Assembly (NCBI GenBank): GCA_009920765.1
Contig: RFZJ01000032.1
Span: 1-42,211 of the forward strand
Direction of reading: 5' to 3'
Source: Planctomycetota bacterium
Lineage (GTDB): Bacteria > Planctomycetota > Planctomycetia > Gemmatales > Gemmataceae
Length of the DNA stretch: 42,211 nucleotides
In this document: positions 24,890-33,217 of the stretch, piece by piece
Layout of the letters: each line of letters starts with the position of its first letter
Position numbering within the stretch: position 1 is the stretch's first letter
Translations under genes and position numbers: made by a program
The notes under the pieces: generated by a model
Database searches by the model: none
What the model saw: the letters and a program-made list of their open reading frames with translations, nothing else
Told to the model about the DNA's origin: nothing

Positions 24890-25960
24890 ATGAGAGCTAG
24901 TTTAATTCTAAACGATTTTGATCCCGCGCGAATTCTGATAATCAAACCCAGCGCAATTGGTGATATTGCCAACAGTTTACCTTTTTTACGAGGCGTCAGA
25001 AAAAAATACCCCGAGGCTAAAATTTCATGGCTTATAAACCAATCTTATGAAGCCATTTTGACTAATCACCCCGATATTGACGAAGTTTTCAGCTTCGATC
25101 GAAACATCTGGAAAAAGAATTTTGGCAAGTCTTTATCTTCTTCTTGGAAATTGGTTCAGAACATTCGGACATTCAAGCCTACCTTGACAATAGACCTGCA
25201 GTGCTTGCTTCGCACCGGTATTCTTGCCCGCCTGAGTGGAGCACCCGTTAGGATCGGTCTTGAAGATTGTAGGGAAGGATCAAAATACTTTTACACCCAT
25301 CTGGTCCGATACCCATTCAAAGGAATGCATGCAGTTGAAAGGTATTGGGAAGCAGCAAAATTCCTTGGTTGCAAAGGGGAAATCCCTCCAGCATCTTTCC
25401 CTATTGATGAAGCAGAAAATACAAAGACCCTCGGTTTGATCTCACGACTCCCCAAACCGTGGATAGGTTGTTGCCCTGGTGCAAGGTGGCTTACCAAGCA
25501 ATGGCCCGCAAGTTACTACGCCAGGACATTACAAAAGGCTCAAACTGAGACTTCGGGAGGCATCGTACTTTTTGGCGGAAATGATGATAGCAAAAATGCT
25601 TCCGAAATCTTATCCCTGCTTCCTGTTGGAACTCCTGCGATAAATCTTACCGGCAAAACTTCACTTCGTGGCCTTATTGCGGTTATTTCAATAATGGATT
25701 TCATCTTTTCAAACGACACGGGCCCGTTACATATTGCTGTTGCCCAAGGAAAAAAAGTTATTTCTCCATTCCTATGCACCAAGGTTGAATGGAACGGGCC
25801 ATACGGCCAATTTCAGAATACTGTTTCAACATCTGTACCATGCAAAGGAAGTTACCTTACCAAATGCCCGAAAATGATTTGTATGGATGATCTTGTCCCT
25901 GAAAAAATGTTTCCTCTTGTAGAAAGTACGGTTCAAGCATGGAGATCAAGCAAAACTTAA
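24890..25960 (+). CDS. Glycosyltransferase family 9 (heptosyltransferase-like)
   Basis: A 356-residue GT-B glycosyltransferase of the ADP-heptose:LPS heptosyltransferase group (family 9). The N-terminal nucleotide-sugar-enzyme block is ILIIKPSAIGDIANSLPFLRGVRKKYP, and the C-terminal donor-binding motif is FSNDTGPLHIAVAQGKKVI. CCPGARWLTKQWP matches the 'PGA.w..KrWp' motif of the family. Its role is probably transfer of a sugar to a lipopolysaccharide core or similar glycolipid at the cytoplasmic face; the real donor and acceptor are unknown. The last 22 bases overlap maf, so translation of the two is linked. Confidence 0.9.
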   Translation: MRASLILNDFDPARILIIKPSAIGDIANSLPFLRGVRKKYPEAKISWLINQSYEAILTNHPDIDEVFSFDRNIWKKNFGKSLSSSWKLVQNIRTFKPTLTIDLQCLLRTGILARLSGAPVRIGLEDCREGSKYFYTHLVRYPFKGMHAVERYWEAAKFLGCKGEIPPASFPIDEAENTKTLGLISRLPKPWIGCCPGARWLTKQWPASYYARTLQKAQTETSGGIVLFGGNDDSKNASEILSLLPVGTPAINLTGKTSLRGLIAVISIMDFIFSNDTGPLHIAVAQGKKVISPFLCTKVEWNGPYGQFQNTVSTSVPCKGSYLTKCPKMICMDDLVPEKMFPLVESTVQAWRSSKT

Positions 25961-26535
25961 TTCTCGGAAGTTCTTCGCCTTCAAGAATTGAACTACTGAA
26001 AAGAGTTTCAAGCACTTTTGAAACAATCAATCCTGACATTGAAGAACCTTGCTCGGGTTTTTCATCTGCCAGGGAACAAGTGGCCGTTATTTCCTGGTTA
26101 AAAGCCCATAAAGTAAGTACGCAAGTAAAACAAGGAATTATTATTGCAGCTGATACCATTGGATGGCTTGACGGAAAACCTTTGCTAAAACCTTTAGATA
26201 GGGAAGATGCAAAAAAAATGATTTCACGGATGTCTGGTCGAAACCACGAATTATGGACTGGCGTGGTTCTTTGGCACCAACCTTCTAATTTACAATTGTG
26301 CTGGCAGGAACAGTCTATTGTGTCATTTAAAAACGTATCGCCTGCTGAAATTGAATTGTATCTTCAAACAAGATCTTGGAAAAACCACTCTGGATCTTAT
26401 GCCATCGAGGAAGAAAATGATCCCTGGGTAAAAATTTCTCAGGGATCCATAACAAATGTGATTGGTCTGCCTTTGGAAAGTCTTTTATTTAACCTTGAAA
26501 AGTTTAAAAAAATGGTCGCAATTGCTCACAATTAA
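25939..26535 (+). CDS. Maf-family nucleoside triphosphate pyrophosphatase
   Basis: A 198-residue Maf/YhdE-type house-cleaning NTP pyrophosphatase that hydrolyses non-canonical or modified nucleotides (dTTP/UTP-type or m7GTP-type). Motifs: LILGSSSPSRIELLKRV (substrate-binding loop), IIAADTIGWLDGKPLLKP with the catalytic Asp, MSGRNHELWTGV, and GSYAIEEENDPWVKISQGSITNVIGLPLE. The SSSPSR loop departs slightly from the usual SASPRR. The start lies within the end of the GT9 gene in another frame; the 22-base overlap supports co-translation. The gene ends about 100 bases before carA. Confidence 0.92.
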   Translation: MEIKQNLILGSSSPSRIELLKRVSSTFETINPDIEEPCSGFSSAREQVAVISWLKAHKVSTQVKQGIIIAADTIGWLDGKPLLKPLDREDAKKMISRMSGRNHELWTGVVLWHQPSNLQLCWQEQSIVSFKNVSPAEIELYLQTRSWKNHSGSYAIEEENDPWVKISQGSITNVIGLPLESLLFNLEKFKKMVAIAHN

Positions 26536-26640
26536 GTATGATCCGAATTTTTGCCTGCTACCATCTTGGAAAGATTGGGCTTTAGCCGTAAAAAGTTTAT
26601 GTGGGAATCTTTTATCAGTAAAGGAAGGCACAATCAACTC

Positions 26641-27747
26641 ATGCTTGCAAAACTAGCCTTGGAAAATGGGACTGTTTTTACTGGCAATGGATTTGGCGCC
26701 CATGTTGAATCTACGGGCGAAGTAGTATTCAACACAAGCATGACTGGTTATCAGGAAGTAATCACGGACCCTTCCTACAAAGGCCAGATTGTTACCATGA
26801 CCTACCCTTTAATAGGAAATTACGGGGTTAACCATGAAGATGTCGAGTCTAATTCACCACAGGTGGAAGGGTTTGTGGTTCGTGAATTAACTAAAATACC
26901 CAGTAATTATCGATCGACTGATGATTTAAGCCATTACTTAAAAAATGCTGGGATTTGCGGTATCGAAGGAATCGACACCCGGGCTTTAGTTCGACTGTTG
27001 CGTATTCGTGGCGCTATGAAAGGTGTCCTTTCCTGCATCGAAATGGACAACAAAAAGCTTGTCCAAAAGGCTATTGCAAGTTCATCAATGGCAGGTGCAG
27101 ATCTTGCCAAATTAGTAATGCCAAAAACTAAGTCTGTCTGGAAAGAAGGCTTTACAAGTTCGCTGGTCAGTTACCTTACCCCGAATAAACCAACTCACCA
27201 TGTTGTTGCATTAGATTTCGGCATGAAACAAAATATTTTAAGGTGTCTGGTTCAAATAGGGTGCAAAGTAACCGTGCTCCCTGGGAATTGCACATCGCAG
27301 GATGTGCTTGATCAAAATCCGGATGGAATTTTTCTTTCAAACGGCCCCGGAGATCCAGCCGCTGTAACTTATGCACACAAGACTATATCTGAACTTGTAG
27401 GGAAAAAACCAATTTTTGGCATCTGTCTCGGACACCAATTAATAGCACATGCTTGCGGGGCAAGTACATTCAAATTAAAATTTGGACATCGCGGTTCAAA
27501 CCAACCTGTACTGAATCTTACCAGCAAAAGAGTCGAAATAACTTCACAAAACCATGGTTTTGCTGTTGGCATCGAAACCTTGCCAAAAAACCTTGAGCCT
27601 ACTCATATCAATTTAAATGATGACACCCTTGAAGGCATGAAACATAAAACACTGCCTTTAATGAGCGTTCAATATCACCCTGAATCCTCTGCAGGCCCAC
27701 ACGATAGCAGCTATTTATTTGAGTCATTCCGGGATATGATGGGTTAG
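26641..27747 (+). CDS. carA: Carbamoyl-phosphate synthase small (glutaminase) subunit
   Basis: CarA hydrolyses glutamine and channels ammonia to CarB to form carbamoyl phosphate for pyrimidines and arginine. The N-terminal domain shows ALENGTVFTGNGFGAHVEST, FNTSMTGYQEVITDPSY and GIEGIDTRALVRLLR. The class I glutaminase domain has LSNGPGDPAAV, the nucleophile C262 in FGICLGHQL, and SVQYHPESSAGPHDS with catalytic His and Glu. The frame runs back to 26551 without similarity to the family; the ATG at 26641 begins the family-type MLAKLALENG and has AAGGAAGG about 12 bases upstream. carB is not in the window. Confidence 0.95.
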   Translation: MLAKLALENGTVFTGNGFGAHVESTGEVVFNTSMTGYQEVITDPSYKGQIVTMTYPLIGNYGVNHEDVESNSPQVEGFVVRELTKIPSNYRSTDDLSHYLKNAGICGIEGIDTRALVRLLRIRGAMKGVLSCIEMDNKKLVQKAIASSSMAGADLAKLVMPKTKSVWKEGFTSSLVSYLTPNKPTHHVVALDFGMKQNILRCLVQIGCKVTVLPGNCTSQDVLDQNPDGIFLSNGPGDPAAVTYAHKTISELVGKKPIFGICLGHQLIAHACGASTFKLKFGHRGSNQPVLNLTSKRVEITSQNHGFAVGIETLPKNLEPTHINLNDDTLEGMKHKTLPLMSVQYHPESSAGPHDSSYLFESFRDMMG

Positions 27748-27775
27748 TTAATAACTCTGAATTATTTGGATCACC

Positions 27776-28759
27776 ATGAAAACGACCATGATATTATCTA
27801 TGTTTTTTATGGCGGCGGTCTGTTTATCTGAATTAAACGCAGGCACTTTTATTGAAGAGCAGGGTTCTTTTAAAGTTGGTACAAAGCCAGAATCCCAAAA
27901 AACCCCTGATATCTATCATCTTAAAAAAGCTGATCTTAACTATATTCTGAAACCTAAACATCAGCTTCCGATTTCTAATGTAGATGTATATACACTTACT
28001 TTTCCTTCTTTGATAACAACCCCCTTTCCTGAAAATAATACGGTTTACGCTGAATATTATGTTCCTAGGAATTTAAAATCCTTTCCTGCCACAGTTGTTC
28101 TTGATATTACGGGTGGGGATCAATCATTATCGCGCACTATTTCCTCTTATCTTGCTTCAAGAGGAGTTGGATGTCTTTTTGTTCAAATGGCTTATTATGG
28201 ACCAAGGAGACCCGTTGGAAGCAAAGTCCGTCTTCTATCACCGGATATCAATCATACCCTGAAAGCCATACAGCAGACTGTACTTGATATTCGAACTGCT
28301 ATAGCATGGCTTGAACAAAGGAATGATATCGACAAGACAAGAATCGGAATCACTGGAACCAGCCTTGGAAGTATGATCGGGGCTCTGAGCGCAGAAATGG
28401 AACCCTTGGTGACCAAAGTTGTTGTGCTTTTGGGAGGTGGCGGGTTAATTGAGGGATATTATGATCACCCCCAAGCACTCATTGTTAGAAAAACTTTCGA
28501 GTTATTTGGGGGCACAAAAAAGCAACTAGTTGATCTTCTTGCACCTGTTGACCCTTTGACCCACGCTGAAAACCTTAAAACTAAACAGCTTTTACAAATC
28601 GCAGGAAAAAACGACGTTATTGTTCCCCCCATTATGGCAAAAGCATTATGGGAAAAAAGTGGGAAACAGCAAATCCAATGGTACGATTGCGGACACTACA
28701 CTGCAGCGTTTTACTTTTTCGATGCCTTGAATCTAATTGCCAACCATCTGAAGAAGTAA
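27776..28759 (+). CDS. Exported alpha/beta hydrolase (acetyl xylan esterase/dienelactone hydrolase-like)
   Basis: A 327-residue alpha/beta hydrolase with an N-terminal signal peptide (MKTTMILSMFFMAAVCLSELNA, cleavage near LNA-GT). The nucleophile elbow is GITGTSLGSMIG (Ser in GTSLG), the acid is Asp in IAGKNDVIVPP, and the catalytic histidine is in YDCGHYTAAF, giving a complete Ser-Asp-His triad. The region ATVVLDITGGDQSLSR provides the oxyanion-hole segment. Esters such as acetylated polysaccharides are plausible substrates; specificity is not visible. It ends shortly before a hairpin terminator shared with typA. Confidence 0.85.
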   Translation: MKTTMILSMFFMAAVCLSELNAGTFIEEQGSFKVGTKPESQKTPDIYHLKKADLNYILKPKHQLPISNVDVYTLTFPSLITTPFPENNTVYAEYYVPRNLKSFPATVVLDITGGDQSLSRTISSYLASRGVGCLFVQMAYYGPRRPVGSKVRLLSPDINHTLKAIQQTVLDIRTAIAWLEQRNDIDKTRIGITGTSLGSMIGALSAEMEPLVTKVVVLLGGGGLIEGYYDHPQALIVRKTFELFGGTKKQLVDLLAPVDPLTHAENLKTKQLLQIAGKNDVIVPPIMAKALWEKSGKQQIQWYDCGHYTAAFYFFDALNLIANHLKK

Positions 28760-28783
28760 ACCCCGTATTAAAATACCTAATAA

Positions 28784-28816
28784 CAAAAAAACCCCTGGTT
28801 ATTAGCCAGAGGTTTT
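28784..28816 (-). terminator. Intrinsic terminator after typA (possibly bidirectional)
   Basis: Arms AACCCCTGG (28790-28798) and CCAGAGGTT (28806-28814) form a 9-base stem with one mismatch and a 7-base loop. On the minus strand the hairpin is followed by a run of seven Ts, making a strong terminator 30 bases beyond the typA stop. On the plus strand only a short TTTT follows, so termination of the hydrolase transcript would be weaker. Confidence 0.8.
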
Positions 28817-28845
28817 GAAACATTTCAATCTGCATAATAAATTAC

Positions 28846-30660
28846 TCAACTACCACGATTTGATCTTTTTCGATCATTTTCCTTGAGATAAATCTTCCTC
28901 AATCGAATTGCTTTAGGGGTTATTTCAACCAACTCATCATCTTCGATGTATTCTAAAGCCAGTTCCAAAGTAAGAATACGAGGAGGCTTGATGATCGAAA
29001 CCCCGTCTGAACCAGATGCCCGCATATTTGTAAGCTTTTTCTCACGACAAATATTCACGGGAAGATCGTTATCTCTGCAATGCTCACCTAGAATCTGACC
29101 TTCATAAACTTCATCTCCTGGAGGAACAAACAACGTTCCTCTAGCTTGAATCATATCAATCGCATAGGGCGTTGCACGGCCAGAATCGGTTGAAATTAAG
29201 ACCCCGTTTGCTCTTTTGGGAACGCCCCCTTTAATCGGTTGGTAATCATAAAAGTTATGGTGCACAATAGCCTCGCCACTGGTGCCTGTCATCAACCGGG
29301 TTCTTAGGCCAATAAGACCACGAGCAGGAATAAGGAACTCAATGTGGGTCATTGAACCACGGCCATCCATTTTCAAACATTCACCCCGGCGATTACCCAC
29401 AAGTTCCATCACGGTACCAACGGAAGAAGGCGGCGTTTCGATCACTAGAAATTCGACAGGTTCCAATTCAACGCCATTCACCACCTTATTGATAACCCGT
29501 GGTTTACCCACGGATACTTCAAAACCTTCACGCCTCATGTTTTCAAGAAGAATTGAAAGGTGAAGCAAGCCACGACCAGAAACATGAAACTCATCTTTTT
29601 TCACTTCGTCAGCAACAACTCGCAAGGCCACATTTGATTCAAGCTCTTTAAAAAGCCTATCGCGCAATTGCCTGCTAGTTACATAAGTACCTTCCTGACC
29701 AACAAAAGGTGAATCATTAATTCGAAAAACCATACTCAGTGTTGGTTCATCAACAGTAATCACTGGCAACGCAACCGGATTAGCCACGCAGGCAATCGTA
29801 TCCCCAATATCAATATTCTCCAAACCAATCACCGCACAAATATCTCCTGCACTACATTCATTTGCTTCAACTCTCCCCAATCTGTCAAATGTAAACAATT
29901 GGGTGATGGTATCTTCTATTTTGGTACCATCGGTTTTCAAATGCGCAATGCGCTGCCCTTTACGAATTTTCCCGGCAAAAATCTTACCAATGGCTATTCT
30001 TCCAGTAAATTCGCTGTAATCCAGCGTAACAACCAACATTTGCAATGGGGCTTCCATGTCTACATCTGGAGCAGGAACATACTTCAATATCGCATCAAAT
30101 AAGGGCTTAAAATCTACAGGTGGAATACTCAAGTCAGCAGTGGAAATACCTTCCCTTCCGGAAGCATAAATAGTCATGAAATCCAAGGCTTTTTCATCAG
30201 CATCAAGTTCCACGAATAAGTCAAAGACGCCGTTAAGGACTTCGTCAATCCGAGCATCAGGACGATCAATTTTGTTGATTACAACAATAGGCCTTAATCC
30301 ACACTCAAAAGCTTTACGTAATACAAAACGAGTTTGTGGCATTACCCCCTCTGCCGAATCAACAAGGAGTAATACACCGTCTGCCATTTTCAACACCCGC
30401 TCAACTTCGCCACCGAAGTCCGCATGCCCAGGCGTGTCCATGAGGTTAATTTTTGTATTGCCTATTTTTAAAGCAATGTTCTTGGCAAGAATGGTAATAC
30501 CCCGCTCTTTTTCCAAGTCATTCGAGTCAAGAATGCAAACACCCTTCAACTCACTTTCTCGAAACATGCCCGATTGTTTTAGCATCTGATCGACCAAAGT
30601 CGTCTTACCATGATCTACGTGAGCTATAATGGCAAGATTTCGAATGTCATTGCGAATCAT
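28846..30660 (-). CDS. typA: GTP-binding protein TypA/BipA
   Basis: TypA/BipA is a translational GTPase that binds the ribosome and affects stress response and ribosome assembly. The 604-residue protein has G1 AHVDHGKT, G2 with LEKERGITILAK, G3 DTPGHADFGGEVERV, G4 NKIDRPDAR, then domains II, III/V and the C-terminal BipA-specific region (VGNRRGECLKMDGRGSMTHIEF, PARGLIGLRTRL, MRASGSDGVSIIKP). A TTG start at 30675 is possible, but the ATG at 30660 (MIRNDIRNLAIIAHVDHGK) fits the family start. It diverges from sixA with about 150 bases between and ends at a strong terminator. Confidence 0.97.
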   Translation of the reverse strand: MIRNDIRNLAIIAHVDHGKTTLVDQMLKQSGMFRESELKGVCILDSNDLEKERGITILAKNIALKIGNTKINLMDTPGHADFGGEVERVLKMADGVLLLVDSAEGVMPQTRFVLRKAFECGLRPIVVINKIDRPDARIDEVLNGVFDLFVELDADEKALDFMTIYASGREGISTADLSIPPVDFKPLFDAILKYVPAPDVDMEAPLQMLVVTLDYSEFTGRIAIGKIFAGKIRKGQRIAHLKTDGTKIEDTITQLFTFDRLGRVEANECSAGDICAVIGLENIDIGDTIACVANPVALPVITVDEPTLSMVFRINDSPFVGQEGTYVTSRQLRDRLFKELESNVALRVVADEVKKDEFHVSGRGLLHLSILLENMRREGFEVSVGKPRVINKVVNGVELEPVEFLVIETPPSSVGTVMELVGNRRGECLKMDGRGSMTHIEFLIPARGLIGLRTRLMTGTSGEAIVHHNFYDYQPIKGGVPKRANGVLISTDSGRATPYAIDMIQARGTLFVPPGDEVYEGQILGEHCRDNDLPVNICREKKLTNMRASGSDGVSIIKPPRILTLELALEYIEDDELVEITPKAIRLRKIYLKENDRKRSNRGS

Positions 30661-30813
30661 CTCTGAATTATCCAATCTTGGTTCATTGTTCTTATCTACA
30701 CCAAAAAGAAATTATAGGTAATACTGCATCAGACTGCCCACCCCAATGCCAAACGAATAGTATAAAATGAGGAAAATCCTCAATCATAATGGCAAATAAA
30801 ATAAGAGGTTTTG

Positions 30814-31305
30814 ATGAAGCTTTTAATAATTAGGCATGCAGATGCCTTGGATATGGATGGGAATTCCATTCGGACTGATTTCGACCGGCCCCTAAGTGAA
30901 AAGGGGGTAAAACAAGCTATTAGGCTTAAAAAATCACTAGAAAAAGCAGAGTTATTTCCAGAAATTGTACTTTCCAGCCCCTTAATCAGAACAACCCAAA
31001 CTTCTAAATTGGTTTTCCCCACAATTTTTTCACAAAATAAAACTTATTTTGAAAGGCAGGAACTTCAACCTGGGGCTTATCCCGAAATGATCTGCAAAAT
31101 AATCAAAGAATTTCACCCAAAGTCCGCCGCAATTGTTGGCCATATGCCAGATGTTGGTATTTTTGTAAGCTGGCTCATTGGTGCTTCTGGCACAAACATT
31201 GAAATGGAAAAATGTGGTGCTGCATTGTTAGATTTTGATGGTTACCCCAGAGAAGGGGCAGGAAGTTTAAGATGGCTGGTTGGCCCACAATGGAAATTTA
31301 GATAG
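30814..31305 (+). CDS. sixA: Phosphohistidine phosphatase SixA family protein
   Basis: A 163-residue histidine phosphatase. The catalytic RHA motif is LLIIRHADA (R7, H8) and the second histidine is H110 in AIVGHMPDVG. DFDRPLSEKGVKQA and VLSSPLIRTTQTSKLV are characteristic of SixA, which dephosphorylates phosphohistidine proteins in some bacteria; the target here is unknown. The ATG at 30814 is preferred over the TTG one codon earlier; AAGAGG lies just upstream. Downstream, 31306-31425 separates it from the convergent trpD and contains only a short AT-rich hairpin (about 31389-31406). Confidence 0.9.
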   Translation: MKLLIIRHADALDMDGNSIRTDFDRPLSEKGVKQAIRLKKSLEKAELFPEIVLSSPLIRTTQTSKLVFPTIFSQNKTYFERQELQPGAYPEMICKIIKEFHPKSAAIVGHMPDVGIFVSWLIGASGTNIEMEKCGAALLDFDGYPREGAGSLRWLVGPQWKFR

Positions 31306-31425
31306 GTATGGGAAAACTATAAACCCTATTGCTGACCTTAGCTCCATATTGGTATGCCAAATTTTAATTGCTTAATCGCAACAACACATTTGTTTTCAAA
31401 AACAAAGGACAAACCACAGTTTCTC

Positions 31426-32445
31426 TTAAACACCTAGAGTTTTTAACTGCTCAAAAATTTCTTTTGCTTTACCCTGATCAATCGCAAATTTAGCTAGTTC
31501 AACTCCGTCTTTTACGTTTTTTACCTTGTTAGCAGCTAAAAGTGCTACCGCTGTATTAGCCAAAACCACATCTCTACCAGGCGTTTTTCTTCCATTTAAG
31601 ATTTCAACAATAAGACCAGCGCTATCTTCGATGGAATTGACCCTTATTTCATTCATCGATACAGGATTTAATCCAAAATCAGATGAAAACAGGGTACTGG
31701 CATAAATGGCACCGGAATGAATTATTCGCAATTCATTAGGAGCATCCAAAACAACCTCATCCATTCTTCCACCACCACAAACCACAATTCCTTTTTTGTC
31801 CATTGCTAAAATAGCATTGGCAAACAAATCAAGAAACGAATTTCTACTTACCCCAAGTAAGTGACATCCAGCGCCCCCCGGATTAACTAATGGCCCTATT
31901 TGGTTAAATATCGTTCGAAATCCAAGTTTTTTTCGTATCGGAGCTAGATTTTTCAAAAAAGGATAGTACTGAGGTGCAAAACAAAAACATATACCAAGGT
32001 TTTTAAAGGTTGCTTCTGCGCTTTCAGGCGATAAATCAATGCGAATTCCTAAGAACTGAAGCACATCTGAACTGCCCGAATTACTTGAGGAAGAACGATT
32101 TCCGTGCTTGATAACAGGAACTTCGCATGCAGCAAGAATAAATGCGACCGTTGTGGAAATATTAAAGGACGAGGAATAATCTCCACCAGTTCCACAAGTA
32201 TCTATCGCATCTTTGTGGGGAAAAGAAGGAAGCTTTTGACCTCTTTTAAGAACTTGAGATGCAGCATTTGCCAAAAAAACAGGATTTTCAGGACAAAAAG
32301 CTAAAGCAGTCAAGAATACTGCTGTTTGCGTTTCATCTAATTTGCCATCGATTAATGCTTCGAAAAGGTTGATTGCCTCGGATTGGTCAAAAATATTGGT
32401 ATCAAGAAGCTTTTTAAGAAAGAAAAAAGGAATATTATCTGTCAA
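31426..32445 (-). CDS. trpD: Anthranilate phosphoribosyltransferase
   Basis: TrpD transfers a phosphoribosyl group from PRPP to anthranilate, the second committed step of tryptophan synthesis. The 339-residue protein has the N-terminal helical domain (FLKKLLDTNIFDQSEA, LFEALIDGKLDETQTAVFL), the PRPP loop DTCGTGGD, and VIKHGNRSSSSNSGSSDVL and FNQIGPLVNPGG motifs. The start codon is TTG: there is no usable ATG in the conserved N-terminal region, and GAGG lies 5 bases upstream of the TTG. No other trp gene is adjacent. It diverges from lexA. Confidence 0.96.
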   Translation of the reverse strand: MTDNIPFFFLKKLLDTNIFDQSEAINLFEALIDGKLDETQTAVFLTALAFCPENPVFLANAASQVLKRGQKLPSFPHKDAIDTCGTGGDYSSSFNISTTVAFILAACEVPVIKHGNRSSSSNSGSSDVLQFLGIRIDLSPESAEATFKNLGICFCFAPQYYPFLKNLAPIRKKLGFRTIFNQIGPLVNPGGAGCHLLGVSRNSFLDLFANAILAMDKKGIVVCGGGRMDEVVLDAPNELRIIHSGAIYASTLFSSDFGLNPVSMNEIRVNSIEDSAGLIVEILNGRKTPGRDVVLANTAVALLAANKVKNVKDGVELAKFAIDQGKAKEIFEQLKTLGV

Positions 32446-32550
32446 AGGAACCTCAATGATTAAATAAAAACGATGCTTAATTTAAGCCTGAATCCCATAA
32501 AAAAAAAGATTAAAAGTAGAAATTATCCTTGTATTTTAAAAAATCTACAT

Positions 32551-32566
32551 TACATATACTTATGTA
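32551..32566 (+). promoter_or_regulatory. Candidate LexA-promoter operator (inverted repeat)
   Basis: TACATA-TACT-TATGTA forms a perfect 6-base inverted repeat with a 4-base spacer, located 35-50 bases before the lexA start. It contains a TATACT hexamer resembling a -10 box, so a repressor bound here would block transcription. LexA autoregulation is standard in bacteria, but the repeat does not match the CTGT-N8-ACAG or GAAC-N4-GTTC boxes, so the assignment is inference. An additional ACTTAAGT palindrome follows at 32573-32580. Confidence 0.4.
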
Positions 32567-32600
32567 TATTGTACTTAAGTTCAGTATAAGGAATATCACA

Positions 32601-33209
32601 ATGAATCCAGAATTAGATAGCCTCACCCAAAGACAGAGAGAAATATACAGTTTTTTGAAAGAAAAGATTGAAATGAGGGGCTATGGGCCCACGGTTCGTG
32701 AAATAGGGTCTGCTTTTGGAATTAAATCTCCGAACGGGGTAATGTGCCATTTAAAGGCTCTTGAAAAAAAGGGCATGATTTTACGCGAAGGATTTTCAGC
32801 AAGGGCCATTCAATTAATTAACACTAAAAAGTCTAAACAAGGCTTACCCTTCATGGGATTAGTGGCTGCAGGTTCCCCCATTCAAGCAATACCCCAAGAA
32901 GAAACATTAGTTTTAGAAAATATGTTTCCAGGGGATAATATTTTTGTACTTCAGGTCCGTGGATACTCAATGATTGAAGATCACATTCAAGATGGCGATT
33001 TTATTGTCGTTAAAAAACAAGAAACCGCAATCAATGGTGAAAGGGTAGTCGCAATGATAGATCACGAAGTAACTTTAAAGCGATTCTTTTTAGATCGTGG
33101 ACAGATCCGCTTAGAACCATGCAATAGCAGCATGAACCCAATTATTATTTTGCCAGGAAATGATGCGCGAATCCTAGGAATTCTTATCGGCGTTTTAAGA
33201 AAATGCTAA
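32601..33209 (+). CDS. lexA: LexA repressor
   Basis: LexA represses SOS genes and is inactivated by RecA-stimulated self-cleavage. The 202-residue protein starts at the ATG at 32601 (AAGGA upstream, family-type LTQRQREIYSFLKEKI). The winged-helix domain includes GYGPTVREIGSAFGIKSPNGVMCHLKALEKKG. The cleavage site is A90-G91 in LVAAGSPI. The Ser/Lys dyad is S123 in GYSMIEDHIQDGD and K160 in HEVTLKRF. The frame extends upstream to 32529 but would include the promoter dyad. It diverges from trpD and ends 8 bases before the oppositely oriented Cys-cluster gene. Confidence 0.96.
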   Translation: MNPELDSLTQRQREIYSFLKEKIEMRGYGPTVREIGSAFGIKSPNGVMCHLKALEKKGMILREGFSARAIQLINTKKSKQGLPFMGLVAAGSPIQAIPQEETLVLENMFPGDNIFVLQVRGYSMIEDHIQDGDFIVVKKQETAINGERVVAMIDHEVTLKRFFLDRGQIRLEPCNSSMNPIIILPGNDARILGILIGVLRKC

Positions 33210-33217
33210 ACAACCTT

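Noticed and set aside
32529..32600. Upstream extension of LexA to 32529
   Set aside because: It would translate the promoter and dyad; the ATG at 32601 has AAGGA and fits the family.
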